From Symsagittifera roscoffensis (lineage: Eukaryota > Xenacoelomorpha > Acoela > Convolutidae): a DNA stretch of 64,000 nt. The DNA is taken from the NCBI RefSeq assembly GCF_963678635.1, contig NC_087063.1, forward strand, positions 22,698,701 through 22,762,700. Reading direction: 5' to 3'. A model generated the notes under the pieces. The model did no database searches, had not been told where the DNA came from, and was given only the letters and a program-made list of their open reading frames with translations. The translations under genes and the position numbers were made by a program. Of this stretch, positions 48,648 through 62,500 are shown one piece after another; position 1 is the stretch's first letter, and each line of letters begins with the position of its first letter.

Positions 48648-51600
48648 TTGGTAAATTGATACAATTTAGTGTCAATTTAGTGTTACGTTTTATGCAAAAA
48701 CAGTTCTGTTGGGGAGTTGTAGATTTATCAAAATGAATTTGGTTAACTCTTTCAAATGAATTTTGCTTAAGCTTTAATAAAAATCCAAGTTGGAATCGAA
48801 TCCTGGAAATTTTATTATATTTATTGCGTCTTTTAGTTTATAAGGCTTATCACTGCTTGTTTCCAACCGCTTGGAAAAATAACTGTTTGGAAAATTTTTC
48901 TGAATAACTTTGATAGAGAATGAGGAAGAGTAATACACAATTGTTTAAACAGTATCGATGCAATTTTGTGAGGTTCTTTACTCTAGTTTATGTCCAAGTT
49001 CATGCAAATTTCAATTATTTCCTTTTCTGAAAAATTAACAGTAGTTAGAAATTTTACGCAATCATTGCAACTCTCCACTTCACTGATTTTTGTCGACACT
49101 AAATACATTGAAGCGGAAAAAATTGAAAATGGTTCTGCTTTTCCTTTGTTTGTCTCATCGGGGACATTCTCGTAAAACATTTATCGCGGGAAATTTGGTT
49201 TCCTAATTACTTTAAAATACACAAATAATTTTGAGGACACTCGTTCTGCAGCCAGCTCTTGTTCGTTTTCAATTTTGTCAATTTCCGCACTAGCTTTGAC
49301 TAAATTTACTAATGAGCTGCTCTTGGCATAAAATTCTAGAAACTTCTACCGCGCAGTTTAAAGGCACTTTAAGTAATGCAAAAACTTTGCGTTAATCACA
49401 GTGGCAGCGACATTCTGTGTTCTGTTTTCTTTTGTACTTTCTGCGATTTTGCGACATTGAACTTGTCTGTTTTACCACAACTCTAGAACTTTATAAGAGT
49501 TCGACCAATAAAAAAAGGCTCAAATTTTGTTACGTTCAATGTTTCTTTTAACTCTGCAAAAAAAACTTTTACAGTAGTTATAAAAAAATTTCGCTGCAAC
49601 AAATTCAATATTTCAACGTTAAGTTTTATTTTAATGAGTCAGTGATTCGAGAAGTTGCTAAATTAATTTTCCTCTCGAATGTTTTCATTTTTCACTACAT
49701 GTATAACTTTTTCCACTAAAATTGAAACTAGAATACCTGTTGCTGTATTTTGGACAAAATCAATCGAATAAATCAAGTTAAACTCTTTCTCGCTGAGTAG
49801 CAGATGAAAAACTCGTCCAGTTCATTAGTGGAAAATTGAAATCCCCGTAAACTAATACTTCATCAAAATTGTTTTTGATTTTTGTTAACATTGAAACAGT
49901 TTTTCAATATCAGCATTCGTGGAGCGTAAGTAATGTTTGAGGGCGGTAAATGTCAGCATGCAATAAGTATATTCAATGTTAAAAAAATTACAAACAAACA
50001 GCAGAGGTAAATCAGAGCACTAAAAGAATCTAAAATGATCAATGAAATTCAAATAAGCAATTTAGTTGAATGTTGATCACGTTGATCACGTTTTTCGTGA
50101 GTTTAACATTCGATGGTGCATTTGCCTTCCTTTTACCCGAGGAAATGAAAAAAGATCGAAATTCAAACCGCCGAAAAAAAGTGTGAACCTGAACAAATTT
50201 AAAAAAGTTTTCCAGAAAAAAACTCAAAACAAATCATGACAACTTATATAAGAGTCCGAACTACGTTTATCGAATTAGAAATACCGGCATGGTCTGACAT
50301 TCAAAGGCTTGATCCTTTGGGACATAATCCCCGCCTTACCACCACATTACTGGACCCACACTTTCATGAAAAATACCTTCATTTTAAAAGCAAGCAATTG
50401 ATTCAAGTGGTTCCGTTAAAATTGTTGTAAGCTAGAAAAACAGAATCTAAAGTCCAGTCTTCCAGTCTGATAATGCTTACTTATCGCAAGCATAATTATC
50501 ACAAGCGTAATGACATGTAACAATTTATATACTCTTGAGAGATGAGGGATTATTTTGTTAACACAGGATAATAACAAATAACCTCAAACTGATGTCATGA
50601 TTGAGAATGCATTGAAATTGTATAAATTCAACACACGTATTCGCATATATTTGTGCATCTCTATTCTGAAAATTTTAAAAATTTTCTAAGCTGATGTGTA
50701 CAGAATAATCCGAGAGCATAAAATGTGTCATACATACCATTCAATCAAAACCTAAAAATGACTGATAAAAATTAAAATTTCATTGCCAAAATTACGTAAC
50801 AGTAAGTATGAAAGCTTTTTTCGAACTCAGCTACCAATTCTTGTTTTAACTTTTTGCTGTCTCAACCATTGAATATGGGGAGAGCTTTGTATTTGGGTGT
50901 ATTTTTGTTTTTTTCTTTGTTTTTCAAGCAAAATCTGGTAAAACGAAAATTTATTTGACTTGTTTGAATTATATATCGTATTAAAGCCCTTTTAGTCATA
51001 ATTCCATCTACTTTTTTTTATTTTTTATAGTGTTGAGAAAAATCGGTTTGAAATTTTTGATTTTTCGTCGAGCGAATATAGCTAGCGAACAGGCTGACAA
51101 CAGCTGAATTTTGCCTAATTTGTGAACTTAAAACTTAATTTTAGGCAGGTAAAACTAGTTTTTGGAGTTTCTTAGCGCTTTTTTGGTCCAAAAAATTTTT
51201 GAAAAACCCAAAAATTTTCTGAAAAAAACTTGATTTTATTCATTTTTTCAATTAGTTTTTCTAGTATCTTTTCTCCAAAAGGTTTTGTCTAATTTGTTAT
51301 TGTTTTCATGACTCTCTTTTATGCCAAAAATATACTTCTACGTCAGATTTTTTTCTCACACCAAGCAGAAAAAACTGCCTTAACTTGGAAAAAAAAACTT
51401 AACCGTAGTTTTCTACAGAAAATAATTCGAACAATCTGTACTACTTGCACAGTAACCAGCTCCTCTAATTTATTTTTAATTTGTTTCTAAATTACTGGTA
51501 AGCTGTAAGCTAATTTTGAATAATTTTAGTTTTATTTTGACATGAGAATTTGACAAGTGAACAAGTCCAAGAGTTCAAAGGATCGGGTCACTAGAAGCAT

Positions 51601-52484
51601 TCACAGACAAGGCACAAACAACCAGGTTGTATCTCAAGAAAAAGGTTATCAATTGATGTTTATCTCTCAACATTAAACGATAGAAAACGAAACGTGAATT
51701 AATATAGTCCATGTATAACATGGCTATAATTGGAAAAAAACTGACATGTCACAATCAAACATAGTTCCAAAACGAAAAAATATATTAATTTGAAAACAAA
51801 AAACTAAAGAAAAAACTGAGAAAAATTTTCAAGAAAATTTTATTAAGTATTACGTAATTTAATGGTCCCTACAGTTGCATTATTTTGTTTGGTCAGAACT
51901 TTTTAGATTATTTTTCAGACATGTTTGTCAAGTTTTCAAGGTTGACTATCCTTCTGTTAATATCGTAGAAAAAATTCATCCCTGATGATGCACAAAATGA
52001 GTGAAAACATTTGAACTTTGAACTACCATTAGACAATTCTTTCAAACTCATTTTTATCCAAGTTTTATCACAATTATCATTCTAGGTTCGTAAAACAGAT
52101 TTGGAAGAATTATCACGTCAAAATTGAAAAAATGTATCGGTTTCTTAACAAAATTGGTAGATTTGTACCATTTTCTACCATTTTGAAAACTTTCTACAGA
52201 TTTGTTGGTTCTAGTCGTCGATGAGCCTGGTTATTTCTCTAAATTTTTTCTACAGCAGAGCTTTATAGTAGTTTTTCTCTGTCAATTCAAGTCAATATAT
52301 AAATTGAATGCAGATTTTTGATCACTGCTATGTCTACATTGCTCCAACAGAACAGTTTTTGCATGAAACTTAACAATAAAGAGACAAATTGTTGGTAAAT
52401 TTGTACCAATTAACCAAACAAATCCTCCAAAAAAAATTAGCGTTTTCCAGCAGATTTCTTTTAATTTCCCTTTGGAGGAATTTA
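48648..52484. repeat. Large AT-rich repeat, copy A (3,837 bp)
   Basis: Starts TTGGTAAATTGATACAATTTAGTGTC and is repeated directly from 52,485. It includes a fragment of the CR1-like RT (next entry), then about 2.9 kb of AT-rich DNA without a supported gene. A 64-codon + strand frame at 50,236-50,430 is broken by a stop in copy B and I do not count it. The opening 165 bases are related to the downstream satellite. Confidence 0.9.
48812..49545 (-). pseudogene. CR1-like RT N-terminal fragment inside repeat A
   Basis: Corresponds to the 41,460-42,190 part of the best copy: minus strand PNGWKQ, LDIN, VNFSEKEIIEICMN, MFYENVPDETNKGK and the pre-RT linker. It lacks the palm. A short frame (49,180-48,983) is just a relic. 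Confidence 0.75.
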
Positions 52485-52647
52485 TTGGTAAATTGATACA
52501 ATTTAGTGTCAATTTAGTGTTACGTTTTATGCAAAAACAGTTCTATTGGGGAATTGTAGATTTATCAAAATGAGTTTGGTTAACTCTTTCAAATGAATTT
52601 TCCTTAAGCTTTAATAAAAATCCAAGTTGGAATCGAATCCTGGAAGT

Positions 52648-53410
52648 TTTATTATATTTATTGCGTCTTTTACTTTATAAGGCTTATCACTGCTTGTTTC
52701 CAACCGTTTGGAAAATTTTTCTGAATAACTGTGATAGAGAATGAGGAAGAGTAATACACAATTGTTTAAACAGTATCGATGCAATTTTGTGAGGTTCTTT
52801 ACTCTAGTTTATGTCCAAGTTCATGCAAATTTCAATTATTTCCTTTTCTGAAAAATTAACAGTAGTTAGAAATTTTACGCAATCATTGCAACTCTCCCCT
52901 TCACTGATTTTTGTCGACACTAAATACACTGAAGCGGAAAAAATTGAAAATAGTTCTGCTTATCCTTTGTTTGTCTCATCGGGGACATTCTCGTAAAACA
53001 TTTACCGCGGGAAATTTGGTTTCCTAATTACTTTAAAATACACAAAAATTTTGAAGACACTCGTTCTGCAGCCAGCTCTTGTTCGTTTTCAATTTTGTCA
53101 ATTTCCGCACTAGTTTTGACTAAATTTACTAATGAGCTGCTCTTGGCATAAAATTCTAGAAACTTCTACCGCGCAGTTTAAAGGCACTTTAAGTAATGCA
53201 AAAACTTTGCATTTATCACAGTGGCAGCGACATTCTGGGTTCTGTTTTCTTTTGTACTTTCTGCGATTTTCCGGCATTGAACCTGTCTGTTTTACCACAA
53301 ATCTAGAACCTTATAAGAGTTCCACCAGCAAAAAAAGGCTTAAATTTCGTTACGTTCAATTTTTCTCGCAACTCTGCAAAAAAAAATTTTTACTTTTTAC
53401 GCAACTTATA
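52648..53410 (-). pseudogene. CR1-like RT N-terminal fragment inside repeat B
   Basis: Second copy of the fragment at 48,812-49,545, with the same end points, so it was present before the large repeat duplicated. It contains the LDIN/EIICMN region and the pre-RT linker on the minus strand. Non-functional. Confidence 0.75.
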
Positions 53411-54644
53411 AAAAAAAATTTCGCTGCAACAAAGTCAATATTTCAACGTTAAGTTTTATTTTAATAAGGCAGTGATTCGAGAAGTTGCTAAATTAATTTT
53501 CCTCTCGAATGTTTTCATTTTTCACTACATGTATAACTTTTCCCACTAAAATTGAAATTAGAATACCTGTTGCTGTATTTTGGACAAAATCAATCGAATA
53601 AATCAAGTTAAACTCTTTCTCGCTGAGTAGCAGATGAAAAACTCGTCCAGTTCATTAGTGGAAAATTGAAATCCCCGTAAACTAATACTTCATCAAAATT
53701 GTTTTTGATTTTTTGTTAACATTGAAACAGTTTTTCAATATCAGCAATCGTGGAGCGTAAGTAATGTTTGAAAGCGGTAAATGTCAGCAAGCAATAAGTA
53801 TATTCAATGTTAAAAAAATTACAAACAAACAGCAGAGGTAAATCAGATCACTAAAAGAATCTAAAATGTTCAATGAAATTCAAATAAGCAATTTAGTTGG
53901 ATGTTGATCACGTTGATCACGTTTTTCGTGAGTTTAACATTCGATGGTGCATTTGCCTTCCTTTTACCCGAGGAAATGAAAAAAGATCAAAATTCAAACC
54001 GCCAAAAAAAAGTGTGAACCTGAACAAATTTAAAAAAGTTTTCCAGAAAAAAACTCAAAACAAATCATGACAACTTATATAAGAGTCTGAACTACGTTTA
54101 TCGAATTAGAAATACCGGCATGGTCTGACATTCAAAGGCTTGATCCTTTGGGACAGAATCCCCGCCTTACCACCACATTACTGGACCCACACTTTCATGA
54201 AAAATACCTTCGTTTTAAAAGCAAGCTATCAATTGATTCAAGTGGTTCCGTTAAAATTGTTGTAAGCTAGAAAAACAGAATCTAAAGTCCAGTCTTCCAG
54301 TCTGATAATGCTTACTTATCGCAAGCATAATTATCACAAGCGTAATGACATGTAACAATTTATATACTCTTGAGAGATGAGGGATTATTTTGTTAACACA
54401 GGATAATAACAAATAACCTCAAACTGATGTCATGATTGAGAATGCATTGAAATTGTATAAATTCAACACACGTATTCGCATATATTTGTGCATCTTTTTT
54501 CTGAAAATTTTAAAAATTTTCTAAGCTGATGTGTAAAGAATAATCCGAGAGCATAAAATGTGTCATACATACCATTCAATCAAAACCTAAAAATGACTGA
54601 TAAAAATTAAAATTTCATTGCCAAAATTACGTAACAGTAAGTAT

Positions 54645-55030
54645 GAAAGCTTTTTTCGAACTCAGCTACCAATTTTTGTTTTAACTTTTTGCTGTCTCAA
54701 CCATTGAATATGGGGAGAGCTTTGTATTCGGGTGTATTTTTGTTTTTTTCTTTGTTTTTCAAGCAAAATCAGGTAAAACGAAAATTTATTTGACTTGTTT
54801 GAATTATATATCATAATAAAGCCCTTTTAGTCGTAATAATTTTTTTTTGAATTCAGCTACCAATTTTTGTTTTAACTTGTTGCTGTCTCAACCATTGAAA
54901 ATGGGGAAAAGCTTTGTATTCGGGTGTATTTTTGTTTTTTTCTTTGTTTTTCAAGCAAAATCAGGTAAAACAAAAATTTATTTGACTTGTTTGAATTATA
55001 TATCATATTAAAGCCCTTTTAGTCATAATT
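54645..55030. repeat. Tandem duplication of about 190 bp within repeat B
   Basis: The segment with TCAGCTACCAATTTTTGTTTTAAC, CTGTCTCAACCATTGAA, GGGTGTATTTTTGTTTTTTTC and AAAGCCCTTTTAGTC occurs twice here and once in repeat A (near 50,830-51,000). It arose after the two large repeats separated. Confidence 0.9.
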
Positions 55031-56501
55031 CCTTCTACTTTTTTTTATAGTGTTGAGAAAAATTGGTTTGAAATTTTTGATTTTTCGTCGAGCGAATAAT
55101 GCTAGCGAACAGGCTGACAACAGCTGAATTTTGCCTAATTTGTGAACTTAAAACTTAAATTTAAGCAGATAAAACTAATTTTTGGAGTTTCTTAGCGCTT
55201 TTTTGGTCCAAGAAGTTTTTAAAAAACCCAAAAATTTTCTGAAAAAAACTTGAATTTTTTCATTTTTTCAAATGGTTTTTCTAGTATTTTTTTCTCCAAA
55301 AGGTTTTGTCTAATTTGTTCTTTTTTTCATGACTCTCTTTTATGCCAAAAGTATACTTCTACGTCAGATTTTTTTCTCACACCAAGCAGAAAAAACTGCC
55401 TTAATTTGGAGAAAAAAAACTTAACCGTAGTTTTCTACAGAAAATAATTCGAACAATCTGTGCTACTTGCACAGTAACCAGCTCCTCTAATTTATTTTTA
55501 TGTTTGTTTCTAAATTACTGGTAAGCTGTAAGGTAATTTTGAATAATTTTAGTTTTAGATTGACATGAGAATTTGACATGTGAACAAGTCCAGGAGTTCA
55601 AAGGATCGGGTCACTAGAAGCATTCACAGACAAGGCACAAACAACCAGATGGTATCTCAAGAAAAAGGTTATCAATTGATGTTTATCTCTCACCATTAAA
55701 CGATAAAAAATTAAAATTGAATTAATATAGTCCATGTATAACATGGCTATATTTGGAAAAAAACTGACATGTCACAATCAAACATAGTTCCAAAACGAAT
55801 TGTTATATTAATTTGAGAACAAAAAACTAAAGAAAAAACTGAGAAAAACTTTCAAGAAAATGTTATTAAAAATTACGTAATTTAATGGTCCCTACAGTTG
55901 CATTATTTTGTTTGGTCAGAACTTTTTAGATTATTTTTCAGACATGTTTGTCATTTTTTCAAGGTTGACTATCCTTCTGTTAATATCGTAGAAAAAATTC
56001 AATCCTGATAATGCACAAAATGAGCGAAAACATTTGAACTACCATTAGACAATTCTTTCAAACTCATTTTTTATCCAAGTTTTTATCACAATTATCATCC
56101 TAGGTTCGTGAAACAGATTTGGAAGAATTATCATGTCAAAATTCTAAAAATGTATCGATTCCTTAACAAAATTGGTAGATTTGTACCATTTTCTATTATT
56201 TTGAAATTTTTCTACAGATTTGTTGGTTCTATTCGTCGATGAGCCTGGTTATTTCTCTAAATTTTTTCTACAGTAGAGCTTTATAGTAGTTTTTCTCTGA
56301 CAATTCAAGTCAATATATAACTTGAATGCAGATTTTTGATCACTGCTATGTCTACATTCCTCCAACAGAACTATTTTTGCATGAAACTTAACACTAAAGA
56401 GACAAATTGTTGGTAAATTTGTACCATTTAACCAAACAAATCCTCGAAAAAAATTACAGTTTTCCAGCAGATTTCTTTTATTTTTACTTTGGGGGAATGT
56501 G

Positions 56502-59500
56502 TTGGTAAATTGATACAATTTAGTGTCAATTTTGTGTTACGTTTTATGCAAAAATAGTTCTGTTGGGGAATTGTAGTTTATCAAAATGAATTTGGTTAAC
56601 TTTTTCAAATGAATTTTGCTTAAGCTTTAATAAAAATTCAAGTTAGAATCGAATCCTGGAAATTTTCAGGAAAACTTCAAAAACAATTTACCCGAATTGT
56701 TAAAAAAAACTACTCTAACATGAGTATGTAGAAAAACTTCAGACGTAAAGAAAATTGTACACATTTACCAATATTGTTAAAACCAGACAAATGGACATTG
56801 AAAACTCCACCAAATTGTTTCACAAATTTTGGATGATAATTGCATCAAAAACTTGAATAAAATTTGAATTTATGTAAATTAGCAGAAAATTGACCATTTC
56901 TCAGAAATCACTCTGATTTGATAGATTTCGAACTAGATATAAGGATTTTGATTTCGACTCTTTCAAATGAATTTCGGTTAACTCTCAATAAAAACCCAAG
57001 TAAGACTCGAATCCTAGAATTTTCACAAAAATTTCAAACAGAATTCACTTGAAGTGCCAAAGAACAACTACTATAACGCTATCCTGTAGAAATAACTTTG
57101 ATAAGTAACAAAGCTAAATGACTATTAGAACAGATGAGTATGAAGAAAAACTTCAGAGTTATAAAAACTTGTACACATTTACCAATTTTGTTAAAAAACA
57201 AACATAGTTTTTAAAGTTTGACATTAAAAACTCCGCTAAATTTTTTTCACAAACTTTGGATGTTAATTTTATTACAAAATTGGATAAAAATTGATTTGAT
57301 GTAATTCAGCAGAAAATTGACCATTTCTCAGAAATAACTCTGATTTGATATATTTCGAACTAGATATAAGGATTTTAATTTCGACTCTTTCAAATGAATT
57401 TCGGTTAACTCTCAATAAAAACGCAAGTAGGACTCAAATCCTGGAATTTTCAAAAAAATTTCAAACATAATTCACTTGAAGTGCCAAAGAACAACTACTA
57501 TAACGCTCTGCAGTAGAAATTACTTTGAAAAGTAACAAGGCTAAATGACGACTAGAACAGATGAGTATGAAGAAAAATTTTAAAGTTATGGAAACTTGTA
57601 CACATTTACCAATTCTAATGAAAAACAGATATAGTTTTTAAAATTTGACATTAAAAGCTCCACTAAATTTGTTTCACAAACTTTGGATGTTATTTTTATT
57701 ACAAAATTGGATAAAATGTGATTTGATGTAATTTAGCAGAAAATTGACCATTTCTCAGAAATCACTCTGTTTTGATATATTTCGAACTAGATATAAGAAT
57801 TTTGGTTTCGACTCTTTCAAATGAATTTCGATTAACTCTCAATAAAAACCCAAGTAAGACTCGAATCCTGGAATTTTCACAAAAATTTCAAACAGAATTC
57901 ACTTGAAATGCCAAAGAACAACCAATATAACGCTCTCCTCTAGAAAATACTTTGAAAGTAACAAAGCTAAATGACAACTAGAACAGATGAGTATGAAGAA
58001 AAACTTCAGAGTTATAGAAATTTGTACACTTTTACCAATTCTGTTGAAAAACAGATATAGTTTTTAAAATTTGACATTAAAAGCTCCACTAAATTGGTTT
58101 CACAAACTTTGGATGTTAATTTTATTACAAAATTGGATAAAAATTGATTTGATGTAATTCAGCAGAAAATTGACCATTTCTCAGAAATAACTCTGATTTG
58201 ATATATTTTGAACTAGATATAAGGATTTTAATTTCGACTCTTTCAAATGAATTTCGGTTAACTCTCAATAAAAACGCAAGTAGGACTCAAATCCTGCAAT
58301 TTTCAAAAAATTTTCAAACATAATTCACTTGAAGTGCCAAAGAACAACCAAAATAACGCTCTTCTCTAGAAAATACTTTGAAAGTAACAAAACTTAAGGA
58401 CGACTAGAACAGATGAGTATGAAGTAAAACTTCAGAGTTATAGAAACCTGTACACTTTTACCAATTCTGTTGAAAAACAGATATAGATTTTAAAATTTGA
58501 CATTAAAAGCTCCACTAAATTTGTTTCACAAACTTTGGATGTTATTTTTATCACAAAATTGGATAAAATGTGATTTGATGTAATTCAGCAGAAAATTGAC
58601 CATTTCTCAGAAATAACTCTGATTTGATAGATTTCGAACTAGATATAAGGATTTTGATTTCGACTCTTTCAAATGAATTTCGGTTAACTCTCAATAAAAA
58701 CCCAAGTAAGACTCGAATCCTAGAATTTTCACAAAAATTTCAAACAGAATTCACTTGAAGTGCCAAAGAACAACTACTATAACGCTATCCTGTAGAAATA
58801 ACTTTGATAAGTAACAAAGCTAAATGACGATTAGAACAGATGAGTATGAAGAAAAATTTTAAAGTTATGGAAACTTGTACACATTTACCAATTCTAATGA
58901 AAAACAGATATAGTTTTTAAAATTTGACATTAAAAGCTCCACTAAATTTGTTTCACAAACTTTGGATGTTATTTTTATTACAAAATTGGATAAAAAGTGA
59001 TTTGATGTAATTTAGCAGAAAATTGGCCATTTCTCAGAAATCACTCTGTTTTGATATATTTCGAACTAGATATAAGAATTTTGGTTTCGACTCTTTCAAA
59101 TGAATTTCGGTTAACTCTCAATAAAAACGCAAGTAGGACTCAAATCCTGGAATTTTCAAAAAAATTTCAAACATAATTCACTTGAAGTGCCAAAGAACAA
59201 CTACTATAACGCTCTGCAGTAGAAATTACTTTGAAAAGTAACAAGGCTAAATGACGACTAGAACAGATGAGTATGAAGAAAAATTTTAAAGTTATGGAAA
59301 CTTGTACACATTTACCAATTCTAATGAAAAACAGATATAGTTTTTAAAATTTGACATTAAAAGCTCCACTAAATTTGTTTCACAAACTTTGGATGTTATT
59401 TTTATTACAAAATTGGATAAAAAGTGATTTGATGTAATTTAGCAGAAAATTGACCATTTCTCAGAAATCACTCTGTTTTGATATATTTCGAACTAGATAT

Positions 59501-62500
59501 AAGAATTTTGGTTTCGACTCTTTCAAATGAATTTCGATTAACTCTCAATAAAAACCCAAGTAAGACTCGAATCCTGGAATTTTCACAAAAATTTCAAACA
59601 GAATTCACTTGAAATGCCAAAGAACAACCAATATAACGCTCTCCTCTAGAAAATACTTTGAAAGTAACAAAGCTAAATGACAACTAGAACAGATGAGTAT
59701 GAAGAAAAACTTCAGAGTTATAGAAATTTGTACACTTTTACCAATTCTGTTGAAAAACAGATATAGTTTTTAAAATTTGACATTAAAAGCTCCACTAAAT
59801 TGGTTTCACAAACTTTGGATGTTAATTTTATTACAAAATTGGATAAAAATTGATTTGATGTAATTCAGCAGAAAATTGACCATTTCTCAGAAATAACTCT
59901 GATTTGATATATTTTGAACTAGATATAAGGATTTTAATTTCGACTCTTTCAAATGAATTTCGGTTAACTCTCAATAAAAACGCAAGTAGGACTCAAATCC
60001 TGCAATTTTCAAAAAATTTTCAAACATAATTCACTTGAAGTGCCAAAGAACAACCAAAATAACGCTCTTCTCTAGAAAATACTTTGAAAGTAACAAAACT
60101 TAAGGACGACTAGAACAGATGAGTATGAAGTAAAACTTCAGAGTTATAGAAACCTGTACACTTTTACCAATTCTGTTGAAAAACAGATATAGATTTTAAA
60201 ATTTGACATTAAAAGCTCCACTAAATTTGTTTCACAAACTTTGGATGTTATTTTTATCACAAAATTGGATAAAATGTGATTTGATGTAATTCAGCAGAAA
60301 ACTGACCATTTCACAGAAGTCACGCTGATTTGATATATTTCCACCTAGTTATTAGGATCTTATTTTTGACTCTTTCAAGCGAATTTCGGTTAACTCTCAA
60401 TAAAAACCCATGTAGGACTCGAATCCATGAATTTTCACAAAAATTTCAAACATAATTCACTTGAAGTGCCAAAGAACAACTACTATAACTGTCTGCTGTA
60501 GAAACAACTTTGAAAGTAATAAGGCTAAATGACGACTAGAACAGTTGAGTATGAAGAAAAGTTTCAGAGTTATGGAAACTTGTACACATTTACCAATTCT
60601 GTTGAAAAACAGATATAGTTTTTAAAATTTGACATTAAAAGCTCCACTAAATTTGTTTCACAAACTTTGAATGTTATTTTTATTACAAAATTGGACAAAA
60701 AGTGATTTGATGTAATTCAGCGGAAAATTGACCATTTCTCAGAAATCACGCTGATTTGATATATTTCCACCTAGTTATTAGATTTAATTTTTGACTCTTT
60801 CAAACGAATTTCGGTTAACTCTCAATAAAAACCCATGTAAGACTCGAATCCTTGAATTTTCACAAAAATTTCAAACAGAATTCACTTGAAGTGCCAAAGA
60901 ACAACTAATATAACGCTCTCCTCAAGAAAAAACTTTGAGAAGTAACAAAGCTAAATGACGACTAGAACAGATGAGTATGAAGAAAAACTTCAGAGTTATA
61001 GAAACTTGTACACTTTTACCAATTCTGTTGAAAAACAGATATAGTTTTTAAAATTTGACATTAAAAGCTCCACTAAATTTGTTTCACAAACTTTGGATGT
61101 TATTTTTATCACAAATCTGGATAAAATGTGATTTGATGTAATTCAGCAGAAAATTGACCATTTCTCAGAAGTCACGTTGATTTGATATATTTCCACCTAG
61201 TTATTAGGATTTTATTTTTGACTCTTTCAAGCGAATTTCGGTTATCTCTCAATAAAAGCCCATGTAGGACTCGAATCCATGAATTTTCACAAAAAATTCA
61301 AACATAATTCACTTGAAGTGCCAAAGAACAACTACTATAACTGTCTGCTGTAGAAACAACTTTGAAAGTAATAAGGCTAAATGACGACTAGAACAGTTGA
61401 GTATGAAGAAAAGTTTCAGAGTTATGGAAACTTGTACACATTTACCAATTCTGTTGAAAAACAGATATAGTTTTTGAAATTTGACATTAAAAGCTCCACT
61501 AAAATTGTTTCACAAACTTTGAATGTTATTTTTATTACAAAATTGGACAAAAAGTGATTTGATGTAATTCAGCGGAAAATTGACCATTTCTCAGAAATCA
61601 CGCTGATTTGAAATATTTCCACCTAGTTATTAGGATTTTATTTTTGACTCTTTCAAGCGAATTTCGGTTATCTCTCAATAAAAGCCCATGTAGGACTCAA
61701 TTCCATGAATTTTCACAAAAATTTCATACAGAATTCACTTGAAGTGCCAAAGAACAACTAATATAACGCTCTCCTCTAGAAAATACTTTGAGAAGTAATA
61801 AAGCTAAATGACGACTAGAACAGATGAGTATGAAGAAAAACTTCAGAGTTATAGAAACTTGTACACTTTTACCATTTCTGTTGAAAAACAGATATAGTTT
61901 TTAAAACTTGACATTAAAAGCTCCACTAAATTTGTTTCACAAACTTTGGATGTTAATTTTATTACAAAATTGGATAAAAATTGATTTGATGTAATTCAGC
62001 AGAAAATGACCATTTCTCAGAAGTCACGCTGATTTGATATATTTCCACCTAGTTATTAGGATCTTATTTTTGACTCTTTCAAGCGAATTTCGGTTATCTC
62101 TCAATAAAAGCCCATGTAGGACTCGAATCCATGAATTTTCACAAAAAATTCAAACATAATTCACTTGAAGTGCCAAAGAACAACTACTATAACTGTCTGC
62201 TGTAGAAACAACTTTGAAAGTAATAAGGCTAAATGACGACTAGAACAGTTGAGTATGAAGAAAAGTTTCAGAGTTATGGAAACTTGTACACATTTACCAA
62301 TTCTGTTGAAAAACAGATATAGTTTTTGAAATTTGACATTAAAAGCTCCACTAAAATTGTTTCACAAACTTTGAATGTTATTTTTATTACAAAATTGGAC
62401 AAAAAGTGATTTGATGTAATTCAGCGGAAAATTGACCATTTCTCAGAAATCACGCTGATTTGAAATATTTCCACCTAGTTATTAGGATTTTATTTTTGAC

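Larger units (their letters stand above)
52485..56501. repeat. Large AT-rich repeat, copy B (4,017 bp)
   Basis: Direct repeat of 48,648-52,484, clearly similar throughout with scattered substitutions and small indels. Most of the 180-bp length excess comes from a tandem duplication at about 54,645-55,030. It carries its own CR1-like RT fragment (52,648-53,410). No gene is supported in the rest. A third start of the same repeat at 56,502 runs directly into the satellite. Confidence 0.9.

Noticed and set aside
50236..50430. 64-codon + strand frame in repeat A
   Set aside because: The copy in repeat B (near 54,068) has a stop after six codons, so the frame is not kept.
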